Assembly: GCA_937959275.1 (NCBI GenBank) | Contig: CALGLU010000103.1 | Coordinates: forward strand, 1 to 32,093 | Direction: 5' to 3' | Source: an uncultured Saprospiraceae bacterium | GTDB lineage: Bacteria; Bacteroidota; Bacteroidia; Chitinophagales; Saprospiraceae | Length of the DNA: 32,093 bases | Shown: positions 5,806 through 14,991 of the stretch, in pieces | Layout of the letters: each line of letters opens with the position of its first letter | Numbering within the stretch: the first letter of the stretch is position 1 | Program-made: the position numbers and the translations under genes | The notes under the pieces: model-generated | Told to the model about the DNA's origin: nothing | Databases searched by the model: none | The model's input: only the letters and a program-made list of their open reading frames with translations

Positions 5806-8628
5806 TCAATAAAGGCACATTTTTTTAACGACAGATAAATTTTTCGATGACATTTTGTACAGGTAGATGCCAGATCCATTTAACATCTCTGAAGGCACTT
5901 TAAGCAGGTGTTGGCCTTTTCTGAAAAAATCCTCTCGACTATAAAGTAGCTCACCAGTGAGACTCAGAATACTGAATTCAATATCCGAATCCTCATGTAC
6001 ATCTAATTCTATCACGGAAGTCGAGTTAAACGGATTTGGCTTATTTTGCGATACGTCGAAGGCTAATGAAGTAGTATTAATAGGTATTAATTGCAGATTG
6101 GATACGTTGATATCATCAGTGTTAAGTGAGTATATTTCACTATTCAGTTTATTCGAAACGGATAATGGATCACTTGATACTGTTGATGACACATGCAGCG
6201 TCAGCAGAGCATCATTTGATCTATTGATCCCATACCCATCGTGCCAAGACAAGACTAATGTTTCATCTTCTATGTGAATATTTGAATCATCAATAAGTAT
6301 ACTCTCCCCTATTATTTCTGCCTCCGTGATGCCTTCAAGAGCAAATTGGAATCCTAAAATGTTGTCTTCAGTCCGATTGTAAAAGCTGTACTCAGTATGA
6401 TTCTCAAATGAATGCACCTCATACTCTAGCTGTTTAAAGCTTCTAGTTTCACTAGGCTTATTAACTATGCCTTCATAAGAATCATTGACATCACCTCGCT
6501 TGATAGCTATAAAATCCTGATGACACAAAGACTCTCCTAAGCTATCTATCTGAATCGCTTCACTGACTGGCCAAGGATTAAGCTCATCTAAAAATATTAA
6601 TTCTGAGGGCACAAACTTCCATACCAATGTATCTTCCCAATTATCGATCACACCCAGGATTATTCTTCTCATAGAAATAATATCTGACACAGATACTCTT
6701 TCATCTCCAGAGACATCAGCTGCTATTATTTTATATGTGCCTAACGTATCTAATGCCAAAATGTGTCGTTGAACAAACACTAAATCTAATGTTGATATTC
6801 CATTAACAGGCTCAGAATCTTTTGTTGCTGTCATCTGATAATTTAGCCCTTTATTCACACCATTAAATTGATATAGCCCTGTTGTATCCGAGCGCACAGT
6901 TTGGGCTTCATTGGTAGAACTTAGGGATAAAATAACATCAGGAATAATCAATCCTGACTCAGTTTTAATGACACCTAAAATTGACGCTGAGGTACTATCA
7001 CGCTCGTTAGCAAACGAACAATCATTTTGCAAAGATGTAATGCCATCACAATTCTCATCTACGCCATTCCCTTCTATTTCATTAGCATCAGGATTAATAT
7101 TCACATTCATATCATCACAATCAACATCTGAAGTAAAGCCATCCATATCAAAATCCACCACTAACATACTATCCACTAACATACTATCCACTAGCATACT
7201 ATCCACTAACATACTATCCACTAACATACTATCCACTAGCATACTATCCACTAACATACTATCCACTAGCATACTATCCACTAGCATACTATCCACTAGC
7301 ATACTATCCACTAACATACTATCCACTAGCATACTATCCACTAGCATACTATCCACTAACATACTATCCACTAGCATACTATCCACTAACATACTATCCA
7401 CTAACATACTATCCACTAGCATACTATCCACTAACATACTATCCACTAACATACTATCCAACAACATGTCTACACAATCAACTTTATAATCCGTTGTTAC
7501 TATTAAATCCAATTGCCCACTATTCTTATATTTAAGTGCTTCAGTTTCAAAATCAACCCATGCGTCATCGACATAAATCTGCGTACTGGTGGTCGAGAGA
7601 AGATCTCCGTTCATATAAGTCATGAGATCCCTACTTATATTAATCCAATCTCCCTCATCAGCAACTTGAAGTGTACGTCTAATTAATTGTCCATTTTCAT
7701 TATAGACATATAAAATTCGATACAGAGAATCTAGATCTCCCATGTCAAATAGCCTAAATGTTGTTCTACTAACATTACCATTTTCAGTATATCGATTCTG
7801 CGCCGTTGCTACATCAATCCAAACACTATCAACATAGATTTTATCGGCAATAACTAATACGTTACCAAGTGAATCAAAAGTTTGTGTGACTCTTTCTAAA
7901 TTGATCCATTCCCCAGCTTCAAATTGCTGAATTGTTTCTCTTATGACTTCTCCTTGACCATTGTATACTATTAGTGTTTTTACAATGACATTATCTTCCT
8001 CGCCATCTTCATTGTAAATTGTTGTTGTAATCGAATTCAGTAACCCGGTGGTATTGTAATTATTCTTTATTTCAGATGTATCCATCCAAATCGAATCCAT
8101 GTATGTGGCAGAAATGACTTTTAGAATACTGCTATCCTGTGTATAGGTAGTCAAGTCTCTAAATTCATTTACCCAAACTCCATCTATTTGGATTTGTTGA
8201 GTCCGCCTTGACAGTAATCCTTGACCATTATACATAGATACAACTCTATGAGCTGATACTCTAGTTCCACTTCGATCAAAGCGCGATGTCACTTCAATAT
8301 TAATTTCTCCGAAATCGTTATATCGTTTTGTAATCAACAAAGTATCAACCCAAATACTATCAATAAATATAGCATTGGATTGGCTGATGATTTTTCCAGA
8401 TTCGTCATACTCAATAGACTCTCTTGAATTAGCTACCCAAACAGAATCAACAATGTGTTCTTCTATCCTATCTAAAACTTCACCATTTTCTGAGTAATTA
8501 AAAATGACCCGTGCTTCATCGCCAGAGAGAGATGCGCAATCAATTCCATTTGTAAAAATATCTTGCGAAATTAAAATGGAAAAAAAAGTAAAGTACGTGA
8601 GTAACGTTATGAATAAAGACCTTACCAC
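5806..8628 (-). CDS. T9SS-secreted protein with beta repeats, LVDSM minisatellite, MopE-like motif, dockerin- and cohesin-like modules
   Basis: 940 aa. A signal peptide covers about residues 1-22. Residues about 30-385 hold roughly 12 imperfect repeats of about 29 aa with the pattern Y-x3-G-x-(L/I) and (V/I/M)DS(V/I)W(V/I)(D/N). Then follow 20 pentapeptides (one LLDSM, nineteen LVDSM; about 390-489) and a MopE-type, Asp-rich metal-binding motif (DMDGFTSDVDCDD, NGVDENCDG; about 493-530). The end matches that of the two giant proteins upstream: a carboxypeptidase-regulatory-like fold (about 545-610), a dockerin-like segment (GISTLDLVFVQRHIL; DVSGDERVSVSD, a degenerate calcium loop), a cohesin-like domain (about 725-850) and a T9SS type A sorting domain (about 865-940, beginning NKPNPFN). 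The protein is likely exported by Sec, moved through T9SS and attached to the cell surface. Function unknown; adhesin or matrix protein is an inference. Confidence 0.88.
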   Translation of the reverse strand: MVRSLFITLLTYFTFFSILISQDIFTNGIDCASLSGDEARVIFNYSENGEVLDRIEEHIVDSVWVANSRESIEYDESGKIISQSNAIFIDSIWVDTLLITKRYNDFGEINIEVTSRFDRSGTRVSAHRVVSMYNGQGLLSRRTQQIQIDGVWVNEFRDLTTYTQDSSILKVISATYMDSIWMDTSEIKNNYNTTGLLNSITTTIYNEDGEEDNVIVKTLIVYNGQGEVIRETIQQFEAGEWINLERVTQTFDSLGNVLVIADKIYVDSVWIDVATAQNRYTENGNVSRTTFRLFDMGDLDSLYRILYVYNENGQLIRRTLQVADEGDWINISRDLMTYMNGDLLSTTSTQIYVDDAWVDFETEALKYKNSGQLDLIVTTDYKVDCVDMLLDSMLVDSMLVDSMLVDSMLVDSMLVDSMLVDSMLVDSMLVDSMLVDSMLVDSMLVDSMLVDSMLVDSMLVDSMLVDSMLVDSMLVDSMLVDSMLVDSMLVVDFDMDGFTSDVDCDDMNVNINPDANEIEGNGVDENCDGITSLQNDCSFANERDSTSASILGVIKTESGLIIPDVILSLSSTNEAQTVRSDTTGLYQFNGVNKGLNYQMTATKDSEPVNGISTLDLVFVQRHILALDTLGTYKIIAADVSGDERVSVSDIISMRRIILGVIDNWEDTLVWKFVPSELIFLDELNPWPVSEAIQIDSLGESLCHQDFIAIKRGDVNDSYEGIVNKPSETRSFKQLEYEVHSFENHTEYSFYNRTEDNILGFQFALEGITEAEIIGESILIDDSNIHIEDETLVLSWHDGYGINRSNDALLTLHVSSTVSSDPLSVSNKLNSEIYSLNTDDINVSNLQLIPINTTSLAFDVSQNKPNPFNSTSVIELDVHEDSDIEFSILSLTGELLYSREDFFRKGQHLLKVPSEMLNGSGIYLYKMSSKNLSVVKKMCLY
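7161..7460 (-). repeat. 15-bp in-frame minisatellite, 20 units, encodes (LVDSM)n
   Basis: Twenty head-to-tail copies of CTARCATACTATCCA on the plus strand. Only the R position varies, in the order A A G A A G A G G G A G G A G A A G A A. On the coding strand this is TTA versus CTA, both leucine, so all units encode the same peptide (the first translated unit is LLDSM). The length is a multiple of 3, so gain or loss of units keeps the reading frame. Confidence 0.97.
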
Positions 8629-8915
8629 CAGTTTGAAATTAATGGATATTTAAGTAAATCGTAAACTACTTAATAAGTACCAAAAATTAAAACCAGCGTA
8701 GTTAATTATTTTGATCCTTTGATATTAATTTTAGCCTTCTTTCGAAAAACTAGGGTAATCCCTAATGATTTAGAAAATAAGACCGCAAAGAATGCTATAT
8801 TTTTAGATAGGTGTCCTTGCAACTATATGATTGTCTAATATAATGGAGTTATCTGGAATCAGGTTATTTTCTAAGATTATCTGAAATGAGATATTTTATT
8901 GTTCTAAAATTGACT

Positions 8916-8955
8916 AATAAAAAAAGTACCAACCCTAATTAAAGGGCTGATACTT
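8916..8955 (-). terminator. Rho-independent terminator of the 1653-aa protein gene
   Basis: AAGTACCAACCCT (8924-8936), loop AATTA, AGGGCTGATACTT (8943-8955) form a 13-bp stem with two G-U pairs when read as minus-strand RNA, followed by seven U residues. The gene-free stretch 8629-9000 holds this terminator and the promoter region of the 940-aa gene; no other structure is evident. Confidence 0.85.
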
Positions 8956-9000
8956 CTAATCAAGTCTTCACTTATCGACGTTCATTCCGAAGAATGAGAT

Positions 9001-12000
9001 TTACTCATTTATAACAATCATTTTTCTTGTTATTGATTCCTGACCACTTTCAAGTGTATAATAATATAACCCGTTAGTGACATTTAAATCTTCCTTAGTC
9101 ATAGTGATTGTATTCATGCCTTTTGCATAATTACCAGTTATCGTTCTGACAACTTCTCCTGATACATTTGTAATCAATATGCTCGCTTCTCCTTTAGTTG
9201 GCAATACAAATGATATTGTCGTTGATACACTAAAAGGATTCGGATCATTTTGATTTAGACTAAAGCTAAACTTATCAGCATTTTCTGTTGTAAACGCTAG
9301 ATCAACTGCACGGATGTCCAATGACTCATTGACATACATTTCACTTTTCACTTTAGACGAGTTAATCGCTAATGCATCGCTCAACACAACATCTTTCTTC
9401 GCTTCGAATACAAGCGTAAATAAGGCATTGTTTGCTGTGATTGATTGGCCATTTTCCCATGACATTGCTAAAGCATTATCATACTGTGCAATATTTTGAT
9501 CTCCAACTTCTATCGCACCCGACTCAATGCTTTTAAATGTTAAACCATCATAGTCAACTGTAAACTGGAAACCAAATACATTATTAAACGACGCTGATGA
9601 TACTGGAATCCGTACTAGCTCTCCTGCCGTTAAGCGTAGATCTTCAGTTTGAAGAGAGACTAAACCACTCGTTCTAACTTCTGAGCTAGATAGATTGTTT
9701 GCAGCAGCATTGCCATTGACATCACCGACTTTAATACCGATGAAGTTTTCATCCATCAAATCTGTAATTAAGTTAGTCACCTCAATTGTCTCAACAAAAG
9801 GCCAAGGGCTTGAAGCATCAACAAAATTCTGATTCGCTTTTACAAATCTCCAGCTATCATTGTTAGGTAGAGAATCATCAATCCCTAAGATTAACTTTCT
9901 TAAGCCTAATAAATCCGTCGCAGAAACTTGACCATCATTATTCGCATCAGCAGCTATTGTCTTATATGCTGAATCAAACGTTGTGATGCCTAATATATGC
10001 TTCTGTATCAAGACAAGGTCAAGTGTACTTACACCATTCATCTCATCTCCATCTTTACGAGCGCTAATTTCATAATCATAACTTTCTGGGTTATTAGCAA
10101 AGACATATTGTCCATTGACACCAGTAACCATGCCGTTAGGATATTCAGGAAGTGCAGCAGCACTAATCTCAGCTCTAACTCCTTCGATCATATCACCGTA
10201 TTCTGTCTGAATAGAACCCGCAATTAAAATACCTGATCCCTCTTCGGTAGGATTACAATCTCCACCTACAAGTACACCAACCGTACAGAAATCACCTAAT
10301 CCATTTGTATCCCATACCCAAACATTAAACTCAACGAAGCTTGTCACATCGTCACATATTAATGTATAGTTTTTCTGATCATCAAAACCTTCAGCACCTG
10401 GCTGAATAGGATCAACACCTGAAGGAACCATTGTAAATTCAAGACTAGTACAGTTATCAAAACTACCTAAGTCAAAGTCTGACGCCCAGATATCAACTGA
10501 ACCAGACGCTTCCATAAAGGCTGTCGTCACGCCTGAAACACACAATGGTGTCGGTGCTTTGTCATCACTAAAGGTAACAATCGTCTCTGTCTTCGTTGAG
10601 TTACCACATCCGTCAGAAGCAATCCACTCAATTTTATGAGTGTCTCCAGGTGAACCTTCTCCAGTTCCCATTTCTACAGTTTCTCCAACATCATTCTTAG
10701 TTGTCACTAACTCACCATTCTCATATCTCTTAATCGTCCAAGATAAAAACTCAGCTCCTGAATCTTCACCACCACACTGATCTCGTGCGACAGCAGTCAC
10801 TGTACCTGAACCAAAACATTTCGTATCATCATTTTTAGATGTCGCTCCACCGTCAGTTGACTGAACGTACGTCTCGGGAACTGTAATTGATGGATCACTA
10901 TCATCGATTACTTTAATAACCTGATCGAATGTATAATATCCATCATCATCAACTTTATCATACTTGAAGTAGTATGGTCCTGCTTGATTTTCATCACAAC
11001 CATAACAACTAGCGTCTGTCCAATCTGCAACTGCTATAAATGAATCTGAACCAGAATCGTTTGCATCGTCTACAGGCGTATTACCATTAGGATCCCATTT
11101 ACACCAGTCAATAACAGACCATCTCTTGATCACTTTAAGACATGCATCAGAAGCAACGACTGTTTCTTCTTCAACACTGTATCCAACTAATCCACAAGGT
11201 GAAGAACACCAAACTGGAGCGTCTTCTAAGTCTGCACTTGAGCAGGCGAAGACATCACCCATAGGTACTTGTTCTCCGTCAAATTGTCTAACTGCACCTG
11301 ATGTATCACATTCAATATTAATTCCTTCATAAATTTCACCAGTGTAATGCACAGGCCATTTAATCGTATACGGATCAAAGGCATGCTCTTCCGTCGGAAG
11401 GATTGTGATTGTTTGCTCACAATAAGCATCACCAGTCGTCAAGTCACCACTCGCATCTCTATCTATCCACCATTCTCTTGTAATACTTCCCGTACCACAA
11501 CCTGTTTCATTATATGTTTCACTCAATAGATCAGGAGCTCCACCTTCACAGACTGCTGCGATTGCACTAGCTGCTTTAACTTCATCAATATCATCTGTAC
11601 AATTCACAACAACATCTTCACATGCAAGTGTTACTGCAGATTTATCAACGACGATCACTTCAATCATACATGTATTCTTATTACCTGCTGCATCCACGAC
11701 TAGAATTGCCACCATCACTCTCTGCCCTGCATCTTCACAACAGAACTTCACAAATTCGCCATACTCATCAGTTTCAGGGTTGTTACCATAGGTAAGACAA
11801 TCACCAAACTTATCATATTCAAGGCAAACTTCATCTCCACCTGCACACTCTTCATCACAACATCCTGTCATACGAGCAGCATATACTTGTACATCTCCAC
11901 AACCAGCATCATGTGAGCCAGCATCAAAGTCTCTTGCAAATACTTTTGCACTACCACCAGTCGTCAATGTCACAGTTAAATTCTCATGACACACAGGCAC

Positions 12001-13962
12001 TGGTGCTACGCCGTCATACACTGTTAATGTGAATGTATCTCTAGCTACATTACGGCAATCATCTGCAATTTCTACAGTAATCGCAATTGAATCTTGTACA
12101 TATAAACCAACGATATAACCAGACTCTGGATCGTATTGACCAGCAGATACATCTATATCATAGCTAATTGTTGTTCCTTCACAACCATCATCAGCTGTTG
12201 GGATATTCAACGGATATTTAGCAAAACAAGTCCATGGATCAATACTGACTGCATCATCTACAAGAGCAGGAAATACTGGTGCTTCTGTATCAATCACTTC
12301 AATAAATTGACCACCTAAAGGAATGCTACCAATAGAACCATCACACCAATCAAGTGCTTGCCATGTTCTAATGATTTTAAATCCGCTTCCACAAGCTTCA
12401 AAAGGACCTTGATCAGAATACGAAACAATTAGGTTACAATATTTACCGTCTTTAATATGAACTATAGCAGGTACAGTAGACGGCACACAGGTGTTACTAC
12501 CAGGTGCTATCGCTCCATTGCCTTTAAATGCTGCAGGTGAAGTTATAGTTACTGGTCTATCATCACTTGTTGTCAAGATGAAATCTGTGCCATCTCCTAG
12601 ACATTTTCCATCTTCATCATTAACAATTATACCACCGTCTTCTGCAATGCCTACTTTTTCACAATAAGAGGAATCTCTTAATTCTTTTTGAACAACAGGT
12701 AATAAAACCCAAACTTGCGCATCATCAACTCCATCTTTATCTGTATCAACATCTACAGCAACTAATTGCTCCATTGTATCAACGACCACTTCATAATGAT
12801 CAAGACCACAGATAACGATTGAGTCAGGTATTAATGTGTGCTCATCTGCAAACCACGGGAATGCTTGCGAACCACTACCAGTCTCTGCGTAGATTTCACT
12901 CGGAAGCGCTTCATTAGAAACTGTTCCACAATTCAAAATCACAGGACCATTTGGTTCATTCACATGATATGGATCAAGCTTCTTTGTTTCGAACGCTTGT
13001 TCTAGTAATAGTATATTTTCTATTTGTCCGTGAATATTGACATTTGCATAATATGATATCGTTGTTAATGACTCACAGGCATCACCTACTACATTATCAA
13101 CAACTTTTATATCTCCTTCAATATTTGCAAAACATCCAGATTCGACCATCTCATAAATTTCATCTACGGTAATGAATCCATCAGGATAACTTCTAGAACC
13201 TTCTTCGCTACACCATGCAACACATGAAGTACAAGGAGGCACTACGACTTTAACTTTGCATATTGCACTAGCCGGTATGGCTACACCAGTCGGATCACCC
13301 AGACTAGGGACAAACGTTACAGTGATCGTGCCTGCAAGGTCATCAGATACTAGACAACTAGCTGTACACCAACCATCATCGCTAGTGCCTATTACACCAT
13401 CATCTCCAAGAGAACATGCGTATAATAGATCACCACTACCTGTAACAGTTGCAGGAATTTGACATGTCGGATCGTTAATTGGATACGTAAATGTCCTCGG
13501 TGCAATAATTAAGGAGTCGTAACTGAAAATCTCTTCCACGACTGCGCCTGGTGTCACCTCACAGGGACTAGACAGCGTAGGTAGTTGATTCAGTTCGAGT
13601 TTTGCTTCTCCCCAGCATGAATTTCCATCACACTCGCTAACGACAGTGTACTTAATTATTTCTCCTACAAATGGGCTCCAGTCGAAATCTGTTCCATCTT
13701 CATTGTAAAAGAAATCATTTAAGCCGAAAGACTCAGCAGAAACGGTTTTTCCATTTTCCCCGGTTACGAAGATTTTAACATCCATAGTTGTTTCTCCCTC
13801 TAATAGCATGTCTAGCGTAACGCCGGCACACATATTATCCAGAGAGATTTGGACATTGTCATTACATGCTACAGCTGGACATGGGTCTGTTTGTGACTGC
13901 GCGGAGATATAAGCACAGCACATGCATATAATCATCATCCAGTTTTTAGGCATAAATTTCAT
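9001..13962 (-). CDS. Giant T9SS-secreted HYR-like adhesin with dockerin- and cohesin-like modules (1653 aa)
   Basis: The signal peptide covers about residues 1-23 (ending ISAQSQ). A cysteine-rich N-terminal region (ACNDNVQISL, CWGEAKLEL) is followed by a long series of beta-sandwich units with HYR/Ig-like signatures (DTEAPVFP, DGVAPVPVC, DKSAVTLAC, DDSDPSITVP, DDKAPTPLC) spaced through about 300-1250. The C-terminus has a carboxypeptidase-regulatory-like fold (about 1260-1300), a dockerin-like segment (GVSTLDLVLIQKHILG; calcium loop DANNDGQVSATD, matching the canonical pattern; about 1305-1360), a conserved SSPWPF...FIGIKVGDVNG linker, a cohesin-like domain (about 1425-1560) and a T9SS type A sorting domain (about 1570-1653). 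It is a paralogue of the 1748-aa protein upstream. A cell-surface or matrix role is likely; ligand and partner unknown. It has its own terminator. Confidence 0.9.
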   Translation of the reverse strand: MKFMPKNWMMIICMCCAYISAQSQTDPCPAVACNDNVQISLDNMCAGVTLDMLLEGETTMDVKIFVTGENGKTVSAESFGLNDFFYNEDGTDFDWSPFVGEIIKYTVVSECDGNSCWGEAKLELNQLPTLSSPCEVTPGAVVEEIFSYDSLIIAPRTFTYPINDPTCQIPATVTGSGDLLYACSLGDDGVIGTSDDGWCTASCLVSDDLAGTITVTFVPSLGDPTGVAIPASAICKVKVVVPPCTSCVAWCSEEGSRSYPDGFITVDEIYEMVESGCFANIEGDIKVVDNVVGDACESLTTISYYANVNIHGQIENILLLEQAFETKKLDPYHVNEPNGPVILNCGTVSNEALPSEIYAETGSGSQAFPWFADEHTLIPDSIVICGLDHYEVVVDTMEQLVAVDVDTDKDGVDDAQVWVLLPVVQKELRDSSYCEKVGIAEDGGIIVNDEDGKCLGDGTDFILTTSDDRPVTITSPAAFKGNGAIAPGSNTCVPSTVPAIVHIKDGKYCNLIVSYSDQGPFEACGSGFKIIRTWQALDWCDGSIGSIPLGGQFIEVIDTEAPVFPALVDDAVSIDPWTCFAKYPLNIPTADDGCEGTTISYDIDVSAGQYDPESGYIVGLYVQDSIAITVEIADDCRNVARDTFTLTVYDGVAPVPVCHENLTVTLTTGGSAKVFARDFDAGSHDAGCGDVQVYAARMTGCCDEECAGGDEVCLEYDKFGDCLTYGNNPETDEYGEFVKFCCEDAGQRVMVAILVVDAAGNKNTCMIEVIVVDKSAVTLACEDVVVNCTDDIDEVKAASAIAAVCEGGAPDLLSETYNETGCGTGSITREWWIDRDASGDLTTGDAYCEQTITILPTEEHAFDPYTIKWPVHYTGEIYEGINIECDTSGAVRQFDGEQVPMGDVFACSSADLEDAPVWCSSPCGLVGYSVEEETVVASDACLKVIKRWSVIDWCKWDPNGNTPVDDANDSGSDSFIAVADWTDASCYGCDENQAGPYYFKYDKVDDDGYYTFDQVIKVIDDSDPSITVPETYVQSTDGGATSKNDDTKCFGSGTVTAVARDQCGGEDSGAEFLSWTIKRYENGELVTTKNDVGETVEMGTGEGSPGDTHKIEWIASDGCGNSTKTETIVTFSDDKAPTPLCVSGVTTAFMEASGSVDIWASDFDLGSFDNCTSLEFTMVPSGVDPIQPGAEGFDDQKNYTLICDDVTSFVEFNVWVWDTNGLGDFCTVGVLVGGDCNPTEEGSGILIAGSIQTEYGDMIEGVRAEISAAALPEYPNGMVTGVNGQYVFANNPESYDYEISARKDGDEMNGVSTLDLVLIQKHILGITTFDSAYKTIAADANNDGQVSATDLLGLRKLILGIDDSLPNNDSWRFVKANQNFVDASSPWPFVETIEVTNLITDLMDENFIGIKVGDVNGNAAANNLSSSEVRTSGLVSLQTEDLRLTAGELVRIPVSSASFNNVFGFQFTVDYDGLTFKSIESGAIEVGDQNIAQYDNALAMSWENGQSITANNALFTLVFEAKKDVVLSDALAINSSKVKSEMYVNESLDIRAVDLAFTTENADKFSFSLNQNDPNPFSVSTTISFVLPTKGEASILITNVSGEVVRTITGNYAKGMNTITMTKEDLNVTNGLYYYTLESGQESITRKMIVINE

Positions 13963-14206
13963 GAGATAAAATTTAGTTTTTTAAAAGCAAGCTTCTCTTT
14001 TATATGCTTGCATCTTCTATTAACAATTCGATACGATAATCTTAGAACATTCATTTTTCTAGCCACTCCGAGAGGACGGAGAACCTTGAAAATCTTGAAG
14101 GTGCAAGAACAGAGCCTAATTGAGAATATGGCTAAGAAATTTTAAAAAATACATATTATGAGTTAGTTCAATTATTGTGAAAAAACATATATGTATTACC
14201 AACTAT

Positions 14207-14262
14207 ATGTAGATGATTTCCCAGGTTTTACGAGGGATTTAAGGGTTAAATCATATCTACAT
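14207..14262. other. Inverted repeat in the 406-bp gap upstream of the 1653-aa gene
   Basis: ATGTAGAT-GATTT (14207-14219) pairs with AAATC-AT-ATCTACAT (14248-14262): 8 bp plus 5 bp with a two-base bulge around a 28-base loop. It lies about 245-300 bases before the giant gene's start, so it could be part of a long leader or a regulator site. Elsewhere in 13963-14368 I see only a short GCAAGC/GCTTGC repeat (13987-14011) near the start codon and no gene. Confidence 0.3.
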
Positions 14263-14368
14263 ACGCCCAAAATGAGATGGAAAGGCTTTACGTTTAGCGT
14301 TTAAAAAAAAGTTAAGGCAATGTCAAAAAATCAGGATGGTTTTGATGAAATAACGTCTATTTAAGGAC

Positions 14369-14914
14369 TTATTGACTTTGGTACATAGCTAATAATGAGC
14401 GTAATTCTTCGGCCGGTTTGAAGCCCATTTCACTACCCTTTCGATTAAAATTCTTGTCCAAAAAAACGATTGAAGGAATGCTACCTGCTTGCAATTCATA
14501 GACAAGTTCATGATAAGAATTGACCTCATCTTCTGGAATTGCTGGGTCAAAATTAGGATTTGAATATAGATTTGACAGGTATGTTATCTCATTAGCTGAA
14601 TGAGCATCTAATTTTACTGGATAATACTTTGTGTTTAAATCATTCACCAATTTGGGGTCTTTGTAAGTCGTTTGATCAAATTTTTTACAAATAGGGCACC
14701 ATTTCGCATAAACCATTACGAGTATATCTTTTGGTTCTTTGGTCATAGCAATCTCAGCCTCTTGTATGGTCATCCACTGGACTTCGGTAGATATTATTGT
14801 AGCCGACTGGTCAGAAGAAGCTGATGAAGAGCTCCCCTGACGGCATGTGATAAACATAATTCCTGAGAGAACAATGACAAGAAACCTGAAGTCATGCACG
14901 ATATAGCCTTTCAT
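14369..14914 (-). CDS. Thioredoxin-like lipoprotein with CPIC active site
   Basis: 181 aa. A type II signal peptide ends in a lipobox (FITC, lipidation at C24) followed by a Ser-rich linker, so the protein is probably anchored in a membrane facing the periplasm. The thioredoxin fold carries the redox motif WCPIC (C73, C76) after a VMVYAKW strand and the cis-proline motif SIPSIVFLD near residue 150. Relatives are thiol-disulphide reductases of the thioredoxin/DUF255-like group. It sits alone between two very large cysteine-rich secreted proteins on the same strand. A role in their disulphide formation or repair is attractive but inferred from position; a strong terminator upstream separates it from the 1748-aa gene. 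Confidence 0.87.
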   Translation of the reverse strand: MKGYIVHDFRFLVIVLSGIMFITCRQGSSSSASSDQSATIISTEVQWMTIQEAEIAMTKEPKDILVMVYAKWCPICKKFDQTTYKDPKLVNDLNTKYYPVKLDAHSANEITYLSNLYSNPNFDPAIPEDEVNSYHELVYELQAGSIPSIVFLDKNFNRKGSEMGFKPAEELRSLLAMYQSQ

Positions 14915-14931
14915 TTTGACTAGATTTTAAA

Positions 14932-14968
14932 TTAAAAAAAGCTGCATAAAATGAATTATGCAGCTTTT
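14932..14968 (-). terminator. Rho-independent terminator of the 1748-aa protein gene
   Basis: AAAGCTGCATAA (14938-14949), loop AATGAA, TTATGCAGCTTT (14956-14967) form a perfect 12-bp stem. On the minus strand it is followed by a run of seven T residues, then AATTT. It lies 24 bases past the stop codon. Confidence 0.88.
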
Positions 14969-14991
14969 ATATTATTATTGAAATCACCTAA

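Noticed and set aside
7161-7460. Pentapeptide repeat protein fold (A(D/N)LxX type)
   Set aside because: The five-residue period fits, but no register gives the required small residue at i-2 and Asp/Asn at i-1 around the central Leu.
6911-7489. Plus-strand protein of repeated ILSTN/ILSTS
   Set aside because: It is the antisense reading of the LVDSM tract in a clear secreted protein gene with signal peptide and sorting domain on the minus strand.
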